DNA of 64,000 nucleotides, from positions 18,842-82,841 of the forward strand of contig NZ_BILX01000028.1 of the NCBI RefSeq assembly GCF_004000785.1. Reading direction: 5' to 3'. The translations under genes were made by a program, and so were the position numbers. Numbering within the stretch: the stretch's first letter is position 1; the number at the start of each line of letters is the position of its first letter. This DNA comes from Paenibacillus ehimensis NBRC 15659 (GTDB lineage: Bacteria > Bacillota > Bacilli > Paenibacillales > NBRC-103111). The notes beneath the pieces are model-generated. The model saw only the letters and a program-made list of their open reading frames with translations, was not told the DNA's origin and ran no database searches. Of the stretch, positions 44,718 through 53,279 are shown one piece after another.

Positions 44718-47700
44718 TTACTTGACGTGGTTCAGCATTTTCAACACCAGGTGCACCGCTTCAACCCGGGTCACGTTCGCCTGGGGCGCGAAACGGTTGT
44801 CGTAACGTGCGCCCACGAGATCGAGCTTATGGGCCGCTACAATGTAAGGCTGCGCCCATGGCGCAATCTGTCCGGCATCCGCGAACGGAAGAGACACATT
44901 CGCTGCAGGCTCGATTTTCAAGGCGCGCACGATCATGACGGCGATTTCGGTCCGGCTGACCTTCCGGTCGCCTGAGAACGTTCCATCCGCATAACCGCTA
45001 ATGATGCCCGAGCTCACGACGCCGGCCAAGTTCTCCTTGGCCCATGCGGGAATGCTGTCGAGGTCGGCGAAGTTCAATTCGCCCTGCACCCCTTTCAGCT
45101 TGAGTGCCCGGCTGATCATCGCTGTCACTTCGGCCCGGCTTGTCTCGTTGTCCGGACGGAACGTGCCGTCCTCGTAGCCGTTGACGATGCCGAGGGCCGC
45201 CGCCCGCTCGATCAGAGCTTTCGCCCAATGATCTTCAATATCGGTCAGCTTCGCAGGGGCGATCGCCTCTACCGCAGGCTTGGCTTCCGCTTTAGGCTCT
45301 TCCTTCGTCTTCTCTTCTTCTTTCTTGACAGGCTTGATGCTGTCAAGATCGAACGTCATGTCTACGGTGTACACCCGATTGTATTTGTCCGGCCAATCCA
45401 GCTTGATCCGGACTTTTCTCATGCCGGCGTCCTTCACTTCAAACTGGACGACCCGCGTATTTTCTTGTTCGTTGGACGATACCACTTTGACGTCGGCAAA
45501 CGGATCGGCATCCTTCTCAACTTGATCCTGCTCAACCTGGATCATCGGCATTTCTTTGCTTTTGTTCACGGTGAAGGTCACGAGCTTCTTGCCGTCCTCC
45601 TGAACCGTCAGGTTAGCAGGATGCTTCACCAAATCGTTGATGAACGATTTCTTCGGCGCATTCTTGTCTGCTTTCTTATCCGCTTTAGTGTCTTCCGTTT
45701 TCGCCAGCTCCGAGCCGACTTCCGTGTCAAGCAGCGCATAGTCCATCGTATACTCGCCGGCCTTCAGCGATTCGGGAAACGGCTTGGCGTTCAGAACCTT
45801 GGACAAATTGCCGTTAAGCTCCTTAATGCTGCTTTTGTCGAACGCAATGTGCACGTCATAAGAATGGAAATAGTTGAACGCCGCCCAATCGACCTTGACC
45901 CAGCCCTTCACTTTATCATCCAGATTCGGCACTTGGAATTTCACGATCCGCGTATTCTCTTTCTCATCGGTGCTGACGACGGCTGTGTCGGTCAGACTTC
46001 CGCCCTGCTCGACCTTGAACTCGGTAATTTCCTTGCTTTGCTTGAGCACCATCGAGACCGTTTGCGTACCGCTCTCCACTTTTAAGGTGCCCGGCGTTTT
46101 CACGTAATCCTGCATGACGGATTTGGTATTCGTACCATACTTCAACACTTTAAAATCAATGCTGTACGTGCCGTCGGCAAGTCCGTTCGGGCTTTTGGCC
46201 GGCACGTTCGGGTTTACCTGCCCCGGTCCTCCCGGCGATGCAGACACAATGTTGTTCAAAGCGATACGGAACGAACGCTCCTCTGTTCCGCTATCCTTCG
46301 CTGCTGTCAGCTTGACGAGGTAGGTAGCGGTCAAATCTTCGATTTCGTATCGGACATCTGCTGCGCCTGCAGCTAATGTGCGGACGGCTTCAGGCTCCGG
46401 CGACGTCGGCGCTTGCTGCGCCGGAATCTCCTGAGCTGTGCCGTCGGCGCGCAGGAGTTGGAAATTCGCAATCGTCACGCCGTTTTTCCGTTGGAGCGAG
46501 AGGAATTTCTTCCCGTCTTGAACGGTTAATTTCCCGGTAGGTTCAAGATAAGAGCTTACGGACGAGCCGAAACGGTCGCCGGAAATGACGACGAGCTCGA
46601 AGCCGTACTGTCCGTTCGCGACGTCTACCGGGCTGCGGGGGCTTGTCACGACCGCAGCTTTAAATCCGGCAATCGCCGCCTCCAAAGCGCTTGCGGCCTG
46701 ATCCACCCGCCCTTGCTCCGCCTCGTCCAGACCGGCTGTGGCTTGGGCCTGCCGGATCGCCGTATAGATCGCGTTCTTGGCGCCGACGGCGTATTGGCCC
46801 GGGAACGTTCCTTCGACCGCTGCGTTATGCAGCGCCTCGGCCTCCGAGATCAGCGCGTTCAGCCTCCCTTTCTCGACCGGACCCGCTTGAATGGCGAGCG
46901 TATGCCAGCTGTCGTCTACCTTGAGCTGCCCGTTATGGTTGTTCACGACGACGTCGTTTAACGTAACAAGCGCATAAGTCGCCTGGGTCACCGATTGCGC
47001 TTGAAAGGTAAGCGTGATGTACCGATTGTTCACCGGCAAAGGCTGCACCCCTTCATCCAAGCTGGTCGACAAGCGGATTTGTCCGGGCGCGATCTCGGAT
47101 TGCTCCGTAAGGCGAAGGCCGTTGATCAGCGGGGACGCTTCAACCAACTTCAGCTTGGCCGGATCGAAGCCCACCGTCAGCCCTTGCGTGTACACCTGCT
47201 CGTATACGCTGTTCGTCACGCCGCTCACTCCGAACGTCAGCTTCAGCTGCTGACCGGCTTTCACGGCCGCAGGACCTGTCAGGTCGGAGGACGCGATTTT
47301 CTCGGCGCTTGCGGAGTCGAGCTTCAAGCGGATTTTGTGCGTTCTTTGGTAAGGCTGTCCGTTGTACGAGGTCTCCACCCGCACTTCGGCGTTCACGAAG
47401 GCGCTCAGATCGCTTACTTCAAATTCCACCACCCGGGTATCTTCCGACGCATTGCGGCTGACGACGGCGGCATCGAGCAGCACGCCGCCCTGCTCCACCT
47501 TGAATTGCGGAATGATCGAGCTCTGCTTCACCGTGAAGGATACCTTCTTGCGCCCCTGCTGGACCGTAAGCTTGCCCGGTTTAGCCAAGTACGAATCCAT
47601 GCTCGACGTCTGGTCCGCCGTCGCATGAAGCGCCGTAAACGGAAGGCGGTATACACCATCCTTCGCCGGATCGGGATTCGTGGTATGGACCGATGCCTTG

Positions 47701-48410
47701 AACGCATCGAGCGCCGCTTGCAGCCCATCCGCCGCCTTGTTCAGCTGCGCCTGCGTAGGCGATGCGCTGTCGGCAACCGCCTTGGCTTGAGCAATCGCGG
47801 TGCTCAATTTGCTCTTGGCGTCTGCGGGATACTGCCCCTTCAGGCTGCCTACTACGGCGGCATCATGCGCCGATTGCGCTAGAGCGACAAGCGCCGTCAG
47901 CCGGCTCTTGTCTCCGGGCTCAGCCACGAGGGTGTCCGTATCGAAAACGATGCGCACCGTATAATAATTGTCGTAAACAAAGTCGGGCATGCCCGGCAAG
48001 CCCATAATTTTCACGTGGATCTTGGCATTCAGCTTGGCCGACAAATCCGGCACCTCGAACTTCACGACTCTCGTATTCTTGACTTCGTCCCGGCTTACGA
48101 CTTCCGCATCAACGAATTGTCCGTTGTTCTCCGTCTTGAAATATTGCCACCAGCTGCTATTCAGCAAAGTCAAGGATGCGAATTGCTTCCCGTCCTTCAC
48201 TTCCAGCTTGGCCTGGACCGGCTTCGGAAGGTAATCGTTCACCATCGATGGCTCGTCCTTATCTTCCTTCAGCACGGTAAAACCGATCGTATAGCTGCCC
48301 TCCTCAAGCGAGGGAGCCGCACCGGCGGGCGGAATTCGGACCGCAGCGAGAAATACGAAGACGATTAAAAAAACGGATAAAGCTTTCTGTACTGTCCTGC
48401 TCAAAGTCAT
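44718..48410 (-). CDS. Giant SLH-anchored surface protein with five NEAT domains
   Basis: 1230 residues from ATG 48410 behind AAAGGAG; the frame runs 13 codons further upstream without a site. After a signal peptide come NEAT1 (37-153), FIVAR-like helices (160-240), NEAT2 (247-360), a cohesin-like beta domain (370-510), FIVAR-like 2 (513-590), NEAT3 (595-723), NEAT4 (743-853), NEAT5 (882-1022), and three SLH repeats (1053-1228). NEAT domains bind haem with a Ser/Tyr helix and a YxxxY strand motif. NEAT1 (SMVNDY, YDNYY) and NEAT4 (SVMQDY, YFHSY) have both; NEAT2 has YQRTH, NEAT3 lacks the strand Tyr, NEAT5 has YNRVY but SFINDL in the helix. SLH repeats fix it non-covalently to pyruvylated wall polymer, as in Bacillus anthracis BslK. 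Confidence 0.93.
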   Translation of the reverse strand: MTLSRTVQKALSVFLIVFVFLAAVRIPPAGAAPSLEEGSYTIGFTVLKEDKDEPSMVNDYLPKPVQAKLEVKDGKQFASLTLLNSSWWQYFKTENNGQFVDAEVVSRDEVKNTRVVKFEVPDLSAKLNAKIHVKIMGLPGMPDFVYDNYYTVRIVFDTDTLVAEPGDKSRLTALVALAQSAHDAAVVGSLKGQYPADAKSKLSTAIAQAKAVADSASPTQAQLNKAADGLQAALDAFKASVHTTNPDPAKDGVYRLPFTALHATADQTSSMDSYLAKPGKLTVQQGRKKVSFTVKQSSIIPQFKVEQGGVLLDAAVVSRNASEDTRVVEFEVSDLSAFVNAEVRVETSYNGQPYQRTHKIRLKLDSASAEKIASSDLTGPAAVKAGQQLKLTFGVSGVTNSVYEQVYTQGLTVGFDPAKLKLVEASPLINGLRLTEQSEIAPGQIRLSTSLDEGVQPLPVNNRYITLTFQAQSVTQATYALVTLNDVVVNNHNGQLKVDDSWHTLAIQAGPVEKGRLNALISEAEALHNAAVEGTFPGQYAVGAKNAIYTAIRQAQATAGLDEAEQGRVDQAASALEAAIAGFKAAVVTSPRSPVDVANGQYGFELVVISGDRFGSSVSSYLEPTGKLTVQDGKKFLSLQRKNGVTIANFQLLRADGTAQEIPAQQAPTSPEPEAVRTLAAGAADVRYEIEDLTATYLVKLTAAKDSGTEERSFRIALNNIVSASPGGPGQVNPNVPAKSPNGLADGTYSIDFKVLKYGTNTKSVMQDYVKTPGTLKVESGTQTVSMVLKQSKEITEFKVEQGGSLTDTAVVSTDEKENTRIVKFQVPNLDDKVKGWVKVDWAAFNYFHSYDVHIAFDKSSIKELNGNLSKVLNAKPFPESLKAGEYTMDYALLDTEVGSELAKTEDTKADKKADKNAPKKSFINDLVKHPANLTVQEDGKKLVTFTVNKSKEMPMIQVEQDQVEKDADPFADVKVVSSNEQENTRVVQFEVKDAGMRKVRIKLDWPDKYNRVYTVDMTFDLDSIKPVKKEEEKTKEEPKAEAKPAVEAIAPAKLTDIEDHWAKALIERAAALGIVNGYEDGTFRPDNETSRAEVTAMISRALKLKGVQGELNFADLDSIPAWAKENLAGVVSSGIISGYADGTFSGDRKVSRTEIAVMIVRALKIEPAANVSLPFADAGQIAPWAQPYIVAAHKLDLVGARYDNRFAPQANVTRVEAVHLVLKMLNHVK

Positions 48411-48522
48411 AACGCTCCTTTGTAGTCTCGTAAATAAACCGGGGATCAAGCTCCCCTTGCTTTCCTGGCCGCAGCGGATTACAGGTGCTTCCTAGCTATA
48501 ATGACGCGCCTGGATGACTTGC

Positions 48523-48993
48523 TTATTGCGGTTTAATGGTGCTCGTATTGTACTGAATTTGAACGTTGTACTTGTGATCGTAAGGGAATGGCAGCGTTGT
48601 AATTTTCACATGCGTATACACGTTCGTTTTGGCCGTCAAATCGGATACCGGGAATTTAACGACGCGGGTGTTGGCCGCCGGATCCGTGCTTACCACGGTC
48701 GCGTCAACGTAGCTTCCGTTCTGCTCGGTTTTGAAAAATTGAATCCAATCGCTGTTTTTCAACGTAACCGAGACGAATTTGCTGCCGTTGATCACTTCCA
48801 GCTTAGCCGGCTTCTGGAGATAGCCGTCCATGGTGGACGTTTGGTTGGTTTGATCCTTCAACACGGTGAATTCAATCGTATACGTTCCGTCCGCAAGCGC
48901 AGGGTTGGCTCCGGCCAGCGGGGCCTGAACGAAGGTCAGCAGCGCAAACATCATCATAAATACGGCGATGGCTTTGGTAAATTGCTTTCTCAA
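48523..48993 (-). CDS. Secreted single-NEAT haemophore
   Basis: 156 residues: signal peptide (to about APLAGA), one NEAT domain, no anchor. The domain has STMDGYLQKPAKLEV and PYDHKYNVQIQYN, giving both the helix Ser/Tyr and YxxxY haem-binding pattern. It resembles Bacillus anthracis IsdX1, which takes haem from haemoglobin and passes it to wall NEAT proteins. Encoded 21 bases after the IsdC-like gene. Confidence 0.9.
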   Translation of the reverse strand: MRKQFTKAIAVFMMMFALLTFVQAPLAGANPALADGTYTIEFTVLKDQTNQTSTMDGYLQKPAKLEVINGSKFVSVTLKNSDWIQFFKTEQNGSYVDATVVSTDPAANTRVVKFPVSDLTAKTNVYTHVKITTLPFPYDHKYNVQIQYNTSTIKPQ

Positions 48994-49014
48994 AGGGATT
49001 CTCTCCTTTAGGGT

Positions 49015-49740
49015 CTAATGGTTTTGGAGGCTGCGGACCAGATAGCATGCTGAAATAAAGAACAAAGCTGTAAAGAAAGCAAGAGGGGCTTCATCCCCGG
49101 TTTGCGGGTTGTCGGCGGACAGCATGATTTTGTCCACCGGCTGCTTGGCGGCTTCGGCTGCCGGCACAGGCTTCGCGCTTGCCGCCGGAGCTGTCGTCCC
49201 GGCCTTAGCGTCTTTGTCGGCGCCGGTCTTCTCCGCAGCCGGAGCGCCCGCTTTATCGGAGGCTGGTTTGGCCGCCGATTCGACTTTCTTTAACTTCTTC
49301 GTATCGAACATAAAGCGGATCGTATAGTCATGGTCGTAGTTAATCGATTCGACCGTCACATGAATTTTGGAAAGCATCGGCTTGGACAAATCGTCAAGCT
49401 TGAATTCGACAACTCGGGTGTCTTCCTTCTCGTCGCTCTTGATCACTTTCGCATCGGCAAAACCGTTTTTGTCCGGCACTTTGAACATGGTGATCCATTT
49501 GCTGTGGTTCATTTGAATTTGCGCGGTGATTTCGCCCTTTTTCACCTGCAAGGTAGCCGGCTTCTCGAAATAATCGTTCGCCATCGAAGCCGACTCGTTC
49601 TCCGCTTTGACAATGGTGTAGTCAATCGTATACGTACCGTCGGCCAAATCGGACGCAGCTTGCGCTCCCGGCGCAAAGAACAGGCTCAGGATAAACGCCA
49701 GCGTTAAAAATAAGGAGGGTAAAGCTAATGACCTTTTCAC
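49015..49740 (-). CDS. isdC: Sortase-anchored NEAT protein (IsdC-like)
   Basis: 241 residues from GTG 49740; AAAGGAAG lies a little upstream, and the longer frame lacks a signal peptide at its start. A signal peptide ends at AQAAS; the single NEAT domain has SMANDYFEKP and NYDHDYTIRFMF, complete for haem binding. A Lys/Ala-rich spacer leads to NPQTGDE, a hydrophobic stretch and a short tail (RSLQNH). NPQTG is a class B sortase signal, and the operon carries a class B sortase. First gene of the operon, right after the Fur boxes. It should relay haem across the wall to the lipoprotein. Confidence 0.92.
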   Translation of the reverse strand: MKRSLALPSLFLTLAFILSLFFAPGAQAASDLADGTYTIDYTIVKAENESASMANDYFEKPATLQVKKGEITAQIQMNHSKWITMFKVPDKNGFADAKVIKSDEKEDTRVVEFKLDDLSKPMLSKIHVTVESINYDHDYTIRFMFDTKKLKKVESAAKPASDKAGAPAAEKTGADKDAKAGTTAPAASAKPVPAAEAAKQPVDKIMLSADNPQTGDEAPLAFFTALFFISACYLVRSLQNH

Positions 49741-49781
49741 GTTGTACGGGCTTCCTTTCCGGTTTATTTGCGTTGCTTCAA

Positions 49782-49796
49782 TGATAATCATTATCA
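49782..49796 (-). promoter_or_regulatory. Fur box of the NEAT/sortase operon (perfect 7-1-7)
   Basis: TGATAATCATTATCA is an exact 7-1-7 Fur motif, about 42 bases upstream of the IsdC-like start codon. Confidence 0.9.
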
Positions 49797-49803
49797 TCAA
49801 TAT

Positions 49804-49818
49804 TGATTATCATTCTCA
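49804..49818 (-). promoter_or_regulatory. Second, degenerate Fur box
   Basis: TGATTATCATTCTCA differs from the ideal 15-mer at two positions and lies 22 bp from the first, allowing two dimers side by side. The remaining gap to 50056 is AT-rich without genes. Confidence 0.7.
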
Positions 49819-50056
49819 ATTAGAACTCAAAAAAAATGATCCCTTTCCGCTTATTCTGTTGTTCTTTTCGAAATTTTCTGAACATTGCACCCCACCTTTA
49901 TTTGGTTTTTGGAAATATTTAGACGAAAATTTGTCCGACAGGTTGATCTTATTCCAGTTTCAAGGAAATTGTCAACCCATATTATTGGCAGGAACCAAAA
50001 ATTTGGTTATTCCATCGCCTCAGAAAATAAATTTTGGATAAATTCCCCAATCCCCA

Positions 50057-50085
50057 TTGACAGTGAAAGTGATAATCATTATCAT
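50057..50085 (+). promoter_or_regulatory. Promoter with embedded Fur box for the second haem importer
   Basis: A consensus TTGACA (50057-50062), 17-base spacer and TATCAT (50080-50085). A perfect TGATAATCATTATCA (50070-50084) covers the spacer and -10, so repressor binding would directly block polymerase. Confidence 0.88.
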
Positions 50086-50138
50086 TTGTAATCGATCATA
50101 GATTATCATATCCGGCTCCGCCAGATGGGAGGACGCAA

Positions 50139-51104
50139 GTGAAACGAATGTGGCATATAGGCATGGCCGTTCTGCTGCTCGGGGCGGCCGGATGCAGTCC
50201 GGGGCCATCCCCAGGGAGCGGCGTCACGGCTGCACCGTCCGAGGCGAAGCCATCCGATACGAAGCTATCCGTTCAGGATTTTGCCGGACGCAGCGTGACC
50301 TTCCCTGCCGTCCCGACCAAAATCGCAGCCCTAAGCAACGGCGATGTGGATATTATTTATGCGCTGGGCGGCAAGGTCGTGGGACGGCCGACGTCGGCAG
50401 GACCGGCGGCCGTCAAAGAAGCGGCCGGCGCGGAGCAGATCGGCAGCACCCACGGCATCGATCTCGAAAAAATCGCTGCGCTGGATGCGGATGTCGTGCT
50501 CGGCAACCACCCCTTGAACACGAAGGACATCCCTTCGGTCGAAGGCATCGGCTCCAAAATGCTGCTGACCTCCGCCAATTCGATCGACGAGATCAAGAAG
50601 CAGATTACCTTGTTCGGCCAACTGCTGCGGAAGGAAGACAAAGCCCGGGAGCTGAACGAAAGCATCGATGCGAAGCTTAAGGAAATCGGTTCCGGTTCGA
50701 CCGGCATCAAGCCGAGGGTCTTGCTCGTTTACGGCGCTCCGGGCACCTACATGGCTGCGCTGGGCAGCTCCTTAAGCGGCGATATTCTGGCGAAGGCCGG
50801 AGGGGAAAATATTGCGGCGGACTACCCGAAGCTGGAAAGCTACCCGCAGTATGCGCAATTGAACACCGAAAAAATTATCCAGTCGAACCCCCAGCTGGTT
50901 CTGCTGATGAGTCACGGCAATCCGGAGAAGGTCAAGGACGGATTTCTGAAAGAAATGCAGCAAAATGCCGCCTGGAACAGCTTGGACGCCGTCAAGCATA
51001 ACCGCGTGGAGGTTCTGCCGTCCGACCTGTTCGGCACGAATCCCGGCACCCGGGTCATTGAAGCGCTTGACCGGCTGAAAGCCTTGCTTCAAGCCGTGAA
51101 GTGA
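50139..51104 (+). CDS. Haem-binding lipoprotein, second copy
   Basis: 321 residues from GTG 50139 behind GGGAGGA. Lipobox GAAGCS, then a Ser/Pro-rich linker and a type III binding fold (VTFPAVPTKIAALSNGDVDIIYALGG, ADVVLGNHPLNT, VLLVYGAPGTYMAALG). It is related to the 43719-44621 protein, but the Met ligand region reads GSTHGIDLEKI, with His in place of Met, while LMSHGNPEKV keeps the later His. It may coordinate haem through two His or bind a different ferric ligand. First of four genes ending with a haem monooxygenase, which supports haem. Confidence 0.85.
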   Translation: MKRMWHIGMAVLLLGAAGCSPGPSPGSGVTAAPSEAKPSDTKLSVQDFAGRSVTFPAVPTKIAALSNGDVDIIYALGGKVVGRPTSAGPAAVKEAAGAEQIGSTHGIDLEKIAALDADVVLGNHPLNTKDIPSVEGIGSKMLLTSANSIDEIKKQITLFGQLLRKEDKARELNESIDAKLKEIGSGSTGIKPRVLLVYGAPGTYMAALGSSLSGDILAKAGGENIAADYPKLESYPQYAQLNTEKIIQSNPQLVLLMSHGNPEKVKDGFLKEMQQNAAWNSLDAVKHNRVEVLPSDLFGTNPGTRVIEALDRLKALLQAVK

Positions 51105-51115
51105 AGTGACGCCCG

Positions 51116-52111
51116 ATGAATAAACAACAACGCCTCTTCAGAAGAAAGCTGCTATGTATTGCGACACCTCTCCTTCTCCTCGCCGTCGCTTTCCATGGCA
51201 TCGCCTACGGGTCCGTCTCGCTGTCGCTTCAGGAGGTATGGACGGTTTTTACGGCAACCGGTCCGCCTGCGCATGAAAAAATCGTCATGAATCTCAGAGT
51301 CCCCCGCGTGCTCGTCGGCATGCTGACCGGCGCATGTCTGGCCGCAGCCGGTGCGCTGCTGCAGGGCGTGATGAAGAATCCGCTGGCCGATCCGGGCATT
51401 ATCGGCGTCTCGGCGGGCGGCGGGCTTGCCGCCATCATGGCGATGATCGTGTTTCCGCAGCTCAGCTATTTGCTGCCCGCTCTGGCCTTTCTGGGAGCGC
51501 TGATCACCTCCGTCGTCATCTATGCGCTGGCTTGGAACAAAGGGGCCTCGCCTCTCAAAATCATTTTGGCGGGCGTCGCGATCAATGCGCTGCTGGGCGC
51601 CGTGACCAACGGGCTGATGGTGACGTACAGCGACCGGGTGCAAGCCGTTCTGCCCTGGCTGGCGGGCGGGCTCAGCGGCCGCAGCTGGCATCATCTGCAG
51701 TTCATGGCGCCCTACGCCATCACGGGGCTGGCTTTGTCCGTCCTTGCGATCAAGCCGGCCAACCTGCTGCTGCTCGGAGACGATGCCGCCAAGCTGCTGG
51801 GGCAGAAGGTGGAGGTGCAGCGCCTGCTGCTGATCCTGCTGTCGTCCTTATTGGCCGGGGCAGCCGTCAGCGTCGCCGGGCTGGTCGGCTTTGTCGGTCT
51901 GGTCGTGCCTCACGCCATCCGGCTGCTGGCCGGCGAAGATTACCGCTTTCTCCTTCCGCTGTCCATCGTGGGAGGCGCAGCGCTTGTCGTGCTGGCCGAT
52001 ACGATCGCGCGCTCGTGGTTCGATCCGATCGAGCTGCCTGTCGGCATCTTGCTCGCAGGTCTGGGAGCGCCGTTCTTTTTATTTTTGCTGAAGAAACGGG
52101 GAATCGTGTGA
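51116..52111 (+). CDS. Haem ABC transporter permease, second copy
   Basis: 331 residues, FecCD family, about nine helices. Signatures NLRVPRVLVGMLTGACLAAAG, ISVSAGGGLAAI-like ISGG region (GIIGVSAGGGLAA) and SVAGLVGFVGLVVPHAIRLL are in place. Its TGA overlaps the ATG of the ATPase gene by one base, so the two are translated together. Sequence divergence from the first permease suggests an old duplication or separate acquisition. Confidence 0.9.
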   Translation: MNKQQRLFRRKLLCIATPLLLLAVAFHGIAYGSVSLSLQEVWTVFTATGPPAHEKIVMNLRVPRVLVGMLTGACLAAAGALLQGVMKNPLADPGIIGVSAGGGLAAIMAMIVFPQLSYLLPALAFLGALITSVVIYALAWNKGASPLKIILAGVAINALLGAVTNGLMVTYSDRVQAVLPWLAGGLSGRSWHHLQFMAPYAITGLALSVLAIKPANLLLLGDDAAKLLGQKVEVQRLLLILLSSLLAGAAVSVAGLVGFVGLVVPHAIRLLAGEDYRFLLPLSIVGGAALVVLADTIARSWFDPIELPVGILLAGLGAPFFLFLLKKRGIV

Positions 52112-52923
52112 TGACCGTTACCGCTATCCATACGGACCATATGGAATTCCAGGTCGGCGCCTTCCGGCTTCAGGACGTTACGGCGTCGATCCCGGAAGGG
52201 AAGCTGACGGCTATCGTAGGGCCCAACGGCTCGGGAAAATCCACTTTGTTAAAAATCATTGCACAATTGCTGAAAGCCGATCACGGAGAGGTGTACGTTC
52301 ATAACCGGCAGGCCAAGACCTATAAATCGTTGGAGTTCGCCCAAACCGTATCGATGCTCACCCAATCCAAAGGCCAGCTTCCCGAGCTGACCGTGCGGGA
52401 GCTGGTCGCTTACGGCCGCTCCCCGTACAAACGTATGTTCGACCGCATGACGGCGGACGACGAGCGGATTATCGATTGGGCGCTGGACATGACGGGAACC
52501 GGCAAAGCAGAGCAGCAAATGTTCCACACTTTATCGGGAGGTGAGCAGCAAAAAGTCCGGATCGCTATGGCCTTGGCCCAAAAAACGAACATCCTGCTGC
52601 TGGATGAGCCTACCACTTACCTGGATCTCGCCCATCAGCTCGATGTGATGGAAATGCTGCAACGGATCAATCAAACGTACCGGCTGACGATTGTTATGGT
52701 GCTTCACGATCTTCAGCAGGCCGCCAACTATTGCGATTATCTCATTGCGATGAAGCGCGGGCGCGTGGTGGTTTCCGGAAATCCGAAAGAAATCATCTGT
52801 CCGCAATTTTTGCAGGACGTGTACTCAATCGAAGCCAAAGTCGCCTTCGAAGACGACTATCCTGTCATCATCCCGATTCGAAAAGCCTGTAAACCTAAGG
52901 AGGAAAATATATGGTCATTGTAA
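52111..52923 (+). CDS. Haem ABC transporter ATP-binding protein, second copy
   Basis: 270 residues from ATG 52111, whose A is the last base of the permease stop; the frame extends far upstream out of register with the permease and is not used. Walker [10 protein letters not shown], signature [13 protein letters not shown] and ILLLDEPTT are intact. Its last 13 bases overlap the IsdG-like gene, showing tight co-translation. Confidence 0.92.
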   Translation: MTVTAIHTDHMEFQVGAFRLQDVTASIPEGKLTAIVGPNGSGKSTLLKIIAQLLKADHGEVYVHNRQAKTYKSLEFAQTVSMLTQSKGQLPELTVRELVAYGRSPYKRMFDRMTADDERIIDWALDMTGTGKAEQQMFHTLSGGEQQKVRIAMALAQKTNILLLDEPTTYLDLAHQLDVMEMLQRINQTYRLTIVMVLHDLQQAANYCDYLIAMKRGRVVVSGNPKEIICPQFLQDVYSIEAKVAFEDDYPVIIPIRKACKPKEENIWSL

Positions 52924-53231
52924 CGAATACGTCCCACATCACGAAGGGCAACGCCCATAAGCTGATCGAACGGTTCGACAAGGTCGGGAAAGTGGAATAT
53001 ATGGAGGGCTTTCTCGGTCTGGAGGTGCTGCTGACGGAAAATACGCCGGAATACGACGAAGTGACAGTAAGCACCCGCTGGAATAAAAAAGAGGATTTTC
53101 AAGCGTGGACCCGCAGCGAAGCGTTCCGGGAGGCGCACTCCCACCGCGGAGGCATGCCGGATTATATTATTTCCAACAAAATCTCGTTCTATGACGTCAA
53201 AATCGTAAGACAGCCCATCGCCGCCGGCTGA
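52911..53231 (+). CDS. isdG: Haem-degrading monooxygenase (IsdG/HmoA type)
   Basis: 106 residues behind a perfect AAGGAGG. A dimeric alpha/beta barrel enzyme that opens the haem ring and frees iron in the cytoplasm. The Asn-Trp-His triad of IsdG is present at N6, W66 and H76 ([21 protein letters not shown]), essentially at staphylococcal numbering. Last gene of the importer operon and followed by a strong terminator. Confidence 0.95.
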   Translation: MVIVTNTSHITKGNAHKLIERFDKVGKVEYMEGFLGLEVLLTENTPEYDEVTVSTRWNKKEDFQAWTRSEAFREAHSHRGGMPDYIISNKISFYDVKIVRQPIAAG

Positions 53232-53238
53232 TGATGCA

Positions 53239-53279
53239 GGAGAGAGCGACCGCTCATGCGGGAGCCTCTCCATTTTTTT
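53239..53279 (+). terminator. Intrinsic terminator of the second haem operon
   Basis: GGAGAG and CTCTCC close a hairpin with an inner CCGC/GCGG pairing, then ATTTTTTT. Confidence 0.88.
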
